From: Achromobacter marplatensis
Lineage (GTDB): Bacteria; Pseudomonadota; Gammaproteobacteria; Burkholderiales; Burkholderiaceae_B
Assembly (NCBI RefSeq): GCF_002209535.1
Contig: NZ_NJIG01000016.1
Coordinates: 1-64,000 of the forward strand
Length of the DNA: 64,000 nucleotides
Direction: 5' to 3'
Under the pieces are notes generated by a model. The model ran no database searches, was not told the DNA's origin, and saw only the letters and a program-made list of their open reading frames with translations. Shown here one piece after another: positions 62,228 to 64,000 of this stretch. The translations under genes were made by a program, and so were the position numbers. Every line of letters starts with the position of its first letter. Position 1 is the first letter of the stretch.

Positions 62228-63727
62228 CTACCGCTTCCTGAGCGCGGCAGACAAGCGCCGCATGGCGGTGTCGATCTCGTGCGCGGTCAACGACGAATAT
62301 CCCAGGATCCAGCCTTGCCGCTTGTCTGCACCGGCATACAGGCGGCTTAGCCCCGGCAGCAACAGGCCGGCGCCGGCCGCCTGCCGGATGGTTTTTTCCT
62401 CGGACCAGCCGCGGGCAAGCAGGCAAGGGATCTGCAACCCGCCTTCCGGCCGCAACGCCACCGCAATGCCGTCCATGTGCTTGTCCAGCGCTTGCAGCAT
62501 GGCGTCGCGACGCGATGCGTACAGCTTGCGCATAGCGCGGATGTGGGCGTTGTAGTGCCCGTCTTCCATGAACCGAGCCAAGGTCAGCTGCAAGATTTGC
62601 GGCGTGTGCCCGTCCAGGATGCTGCGTGCATAGGCAAAGGCGCTGACCAGCTCGGTGGGCAGCGCCATGTAGCCCATCCGCAGGCCCGGATAGAGCGTCT
62701 TGCTGAAGGTGCCGATGTAAAGCGTGCGCTGATACTTGTCCAGGCCCTGCACGCAGGCCGTCGGCAAGCCTTCGTAATGGAACTCGCTGTCGTAATCGTC
62801 TTCGATGATCCACTTGCCGTTCTCTGCCGCCCAGCGTGTCAGCTCCAGCCGGCGCGCCAGTGACAGCGTCGCCCCCGTGGGGTATTGATGCGAGGGCGTC
62901 ACGTAGACGCAGTTGGCGCCGCTGCGGTCCGCGCGCAGCAGGTCCGTGCGAATGCCTTGCTCGTCCACGTCGATGGGCACGATCCTGGCCTCGGCCGATT
63001 CGAAGGCCTTCTTCGCGCCGAAGTAGCCCGGGTTCTCCAACAGGATCGGCTTGCCGGCATCCACGAGCAATTGCGCGCACAGGAACAAGGCCTGCCGCGT
63101 GCTGCTCAGCACCAGGATCTGGTCCGCCGACACGTTGGCGCCCCGCTCCAGGTTCAGATAGGACGCGATCGCCTTGCGCAGCGGCGCGGCGCCTTGCGGG
63201 TCGCCATGCAGCAACACCTGGCCGCGGTGGTCCTTCATCGCCTGGCGCTGCAAGCGTTCCCAGATGTCGGTTGGAAACGTCCGGGTCTCGGGCAGCCCCG
63301 TGGCAAAGGCCCGGACCGCCTGCTGATCCGTCACGCCACCGCTGTCGAATATCATCCTGCCCCGGCGGCTCAGGCCCGCGCCGGGCGCTGCCGCCTCGCG
63401 CTTGTCGTCGACCAGCTTGATACGGCGCCTTGCGGCCCCGTGCAACTCCGCGCCCACGGTGTCGGACACGTAGCTGCCCGACCCCGCACGCCGCACGATG
63501 TAGCCGTCACGGTGCAATTGGACGTAGGCGTTCTCGACCGTGTCGCGCGCCACCCCCAGCGAGGTGGCCATGGCGCGCGTCGCGGGCAACTTCACGCCCG
63601 GGTCCAGCGCGCCGTCCAGGATCAGGGCGCGCAGCGCCCGCTGAATGCGCTGATGCAGATCCAACGGCTGAAGGTCCGCATCGTTCATGCGGATCTTCAG
63701 CGTTTCAAGTTCGAATGCCCGGGTCAT
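62228..63727 (-). CDS. MocR/PdxR-type GntR regulator with aminotransferase domain
   Basis: A 499-residue fusion. The N-terminal GntR winged helix (LHQRIQRALRALILDGALDP, VARDTVENAYVQLHRDGYIV) is followed by a fold type I aminotransferase-like domain. The PLP lysine lies in GTFSKTLYPGLRMGYMALP, and IIEDDYDSEFHYEG carries the PLP-contacting Asp. MocR proteins use PLP to regulate vitamin B6, GABA or amino acid genes. The target here is unclear. It converges on benE with an 9-bp gap. An SDR gene lies upstream in the same direction. Confidence 0.92.
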   Translation of the reverse strand: MTRAFELETLKIRMNDADLQPLDLHQRIQRALRALILDGALDPGVKLPATRAMATSLGVARDTVENAYVQLHRDGYIVRRAGSGSYVSDTVGAELHGAARRRIKLVDDKREAAAPGAGLSRRGRMIFDSGGVTDQQAVRAFATGLPETRTFPTDIWERLQRQAMKDHRGQVLLHGDPQGAAPLRKAIASYLNLERGANVSADQILVLSSTRQALFLCAQLLVDAGKPILLENPGYFGAKKAFESAEARIVPIDVDEQGIRTDLLRADRSGANCVYVTPSHQYPTGATLSLARRLELTRWAAENGKWIIEDDYDSEFHYEGLPTACVQGLDKYQRTLYIGTFSKTLYPGLRMGYMALPTELVSAFAYARSILDGHTPQILQLTLARFMEDGHYNAHIRAMRKLYASRRDAMLQALDKHMDGIAVALRPEGGLQIPCLLARGWSEEKTIRQAAGAGLLLPGLSRLYAGADKRQGWILGYSSLTAHEIDTAMRRLSAALRKR

Positions 63728-63794
63728 GCGGTCTGTTCGCCAGAGGAATGGTTGCCATAGAAGCAGACCATTCTATCCGGCGGCCGACCCTGGC

Positions 63795-64000
63795 TTATCC
63801 CAGGTGCTCCACGTTGCCGCACACGGAAATGCTTTGCCCGCTGATCATCGCGCCCTCGTCCGAACACAGGAACGCCACTTGGTTGGCTACATCTTCCGGC
63901 TGCGTCATGCGGCGCAGCGAGACTTTCTCCACCAGCTGCTTGCGCATGTCATCGTTGCTGACCCCGCCCGCCGTCGCACGGGCCGCGATCACGCGTTCCA
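63795..64000 (-). CDS. SDR-family oxidoreductase, C-terminal part leaving the window
   Basis: The last 68 or so residues of a short-chain dehydrogenase. The frame continues upstream past the window edge (ERVIAARATAGG before the first full motif). KVSLRRMTQPEDVANQVAFL and the closing GAMISGQSISVCGNVEHLG are typical of the family's C-terminus. The catalytic Tyr/Lys and cofactor motifs lie outside the window. The Cys in SVCGN replaces the usual Asp. Confidence 0.85.
   Translation of the reverse strand, partial: ERVIAARATAGGVSNDDMRKQLVEKVSLRRMTQPEDVANQVAFLCSDEGAMISGQSISVCGNVEHLG

Overview
The window looks like chromosome of a high-GC betaproteobacterium of the Alcaligenaceae (Achromobacter/Bordetella type). 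This rests on the uniformly GC-rich coding style, three Bug-type (tripartite tricarboxylate) solute receptors without membrane partners, many LysR regulators, an AcnD/PrpF pair, a fused indolepyruvate:ferredoxin oxidoreductase, and a FhaB/FhaC-like two-partner secretion pair. The genus is an inference. I saw no rRNA, tRNA or CRISPR array. Apart from the left edge the window reads as stable chromosome, almost all metabolic and regulatory.

Left edge (1-1047) is a graveyard of mobile DNA: the start of an IS3-family orfA leaving the window, a possible IS4-family 5' remnant, and a small inverted-repeat-bounded element holding the C-terminal third of a REP-associated tyrosine transposase. This element abuts a 5'-truncated ohr gene. 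From 9191 down to 1108 (minus strand) runs one operon: LivH, LivM, LivG, LivF, aldehyde dehydrogenase, SDR, zinc alcohol dehydrogenase and LivK-type binding protein. It ends in a strong terminator and is preceded by an 18-bp perfect palindrome. Upstream, 13998-9461 (minus) carries a secreted metallo-beta-lactamase-fold lactonase-like protein and a Gld-type ABC exporter cassette (ATPase, permease, GldG-like, DUF4340-like).

14362-28028 holds an RraA-like aldolase, an aconitase-family protein in AcnB-like domain order with a Bug receptor and LysR, the 1181-residue indolepyruvate oxidoreductase with a divergent LysR, then a LysR / DUF1185 / enol-lactonase-like hydrolase / Bug cluster and a secreted hypothetical protein. 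28108-32025 pairs a sigma-54 activator with a flavin monooxygenase behind a near-perfect -24/-12 promoter. 32165-36751 is GntR-acnD-prpF. 37332-39179 is a sodium:solute symporter with a 40-residue membrane partner. 39201-45304 is an IclR-controlled CoA pathway (acyl-CoA ligase, MaoC hydratase, CaiB transferase, Bug receptor) with divergent overlapping promoters.

45344-49364 holds an MFS exporter, a LysR and an exported homologue of argininosuccinate lyase that lacks a conserved histidine. 49580-60877 is a two-partner secretion system: TpsB and a 2145-residue TpsA adhesin with 15 YDG/MBG repeats, next to a divergent 7TMR-DISM histidine kinase / OmpR-type regulator pair. A tandem 10-bp repeat sits where the -35 box of tpsA should be, which suggests the regulator controls the adhesin. 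The right end carries a BenE-type benzoate symporter, a MocR/PdxR-type regulator and the C-terminus of an SDR that leaves the window.
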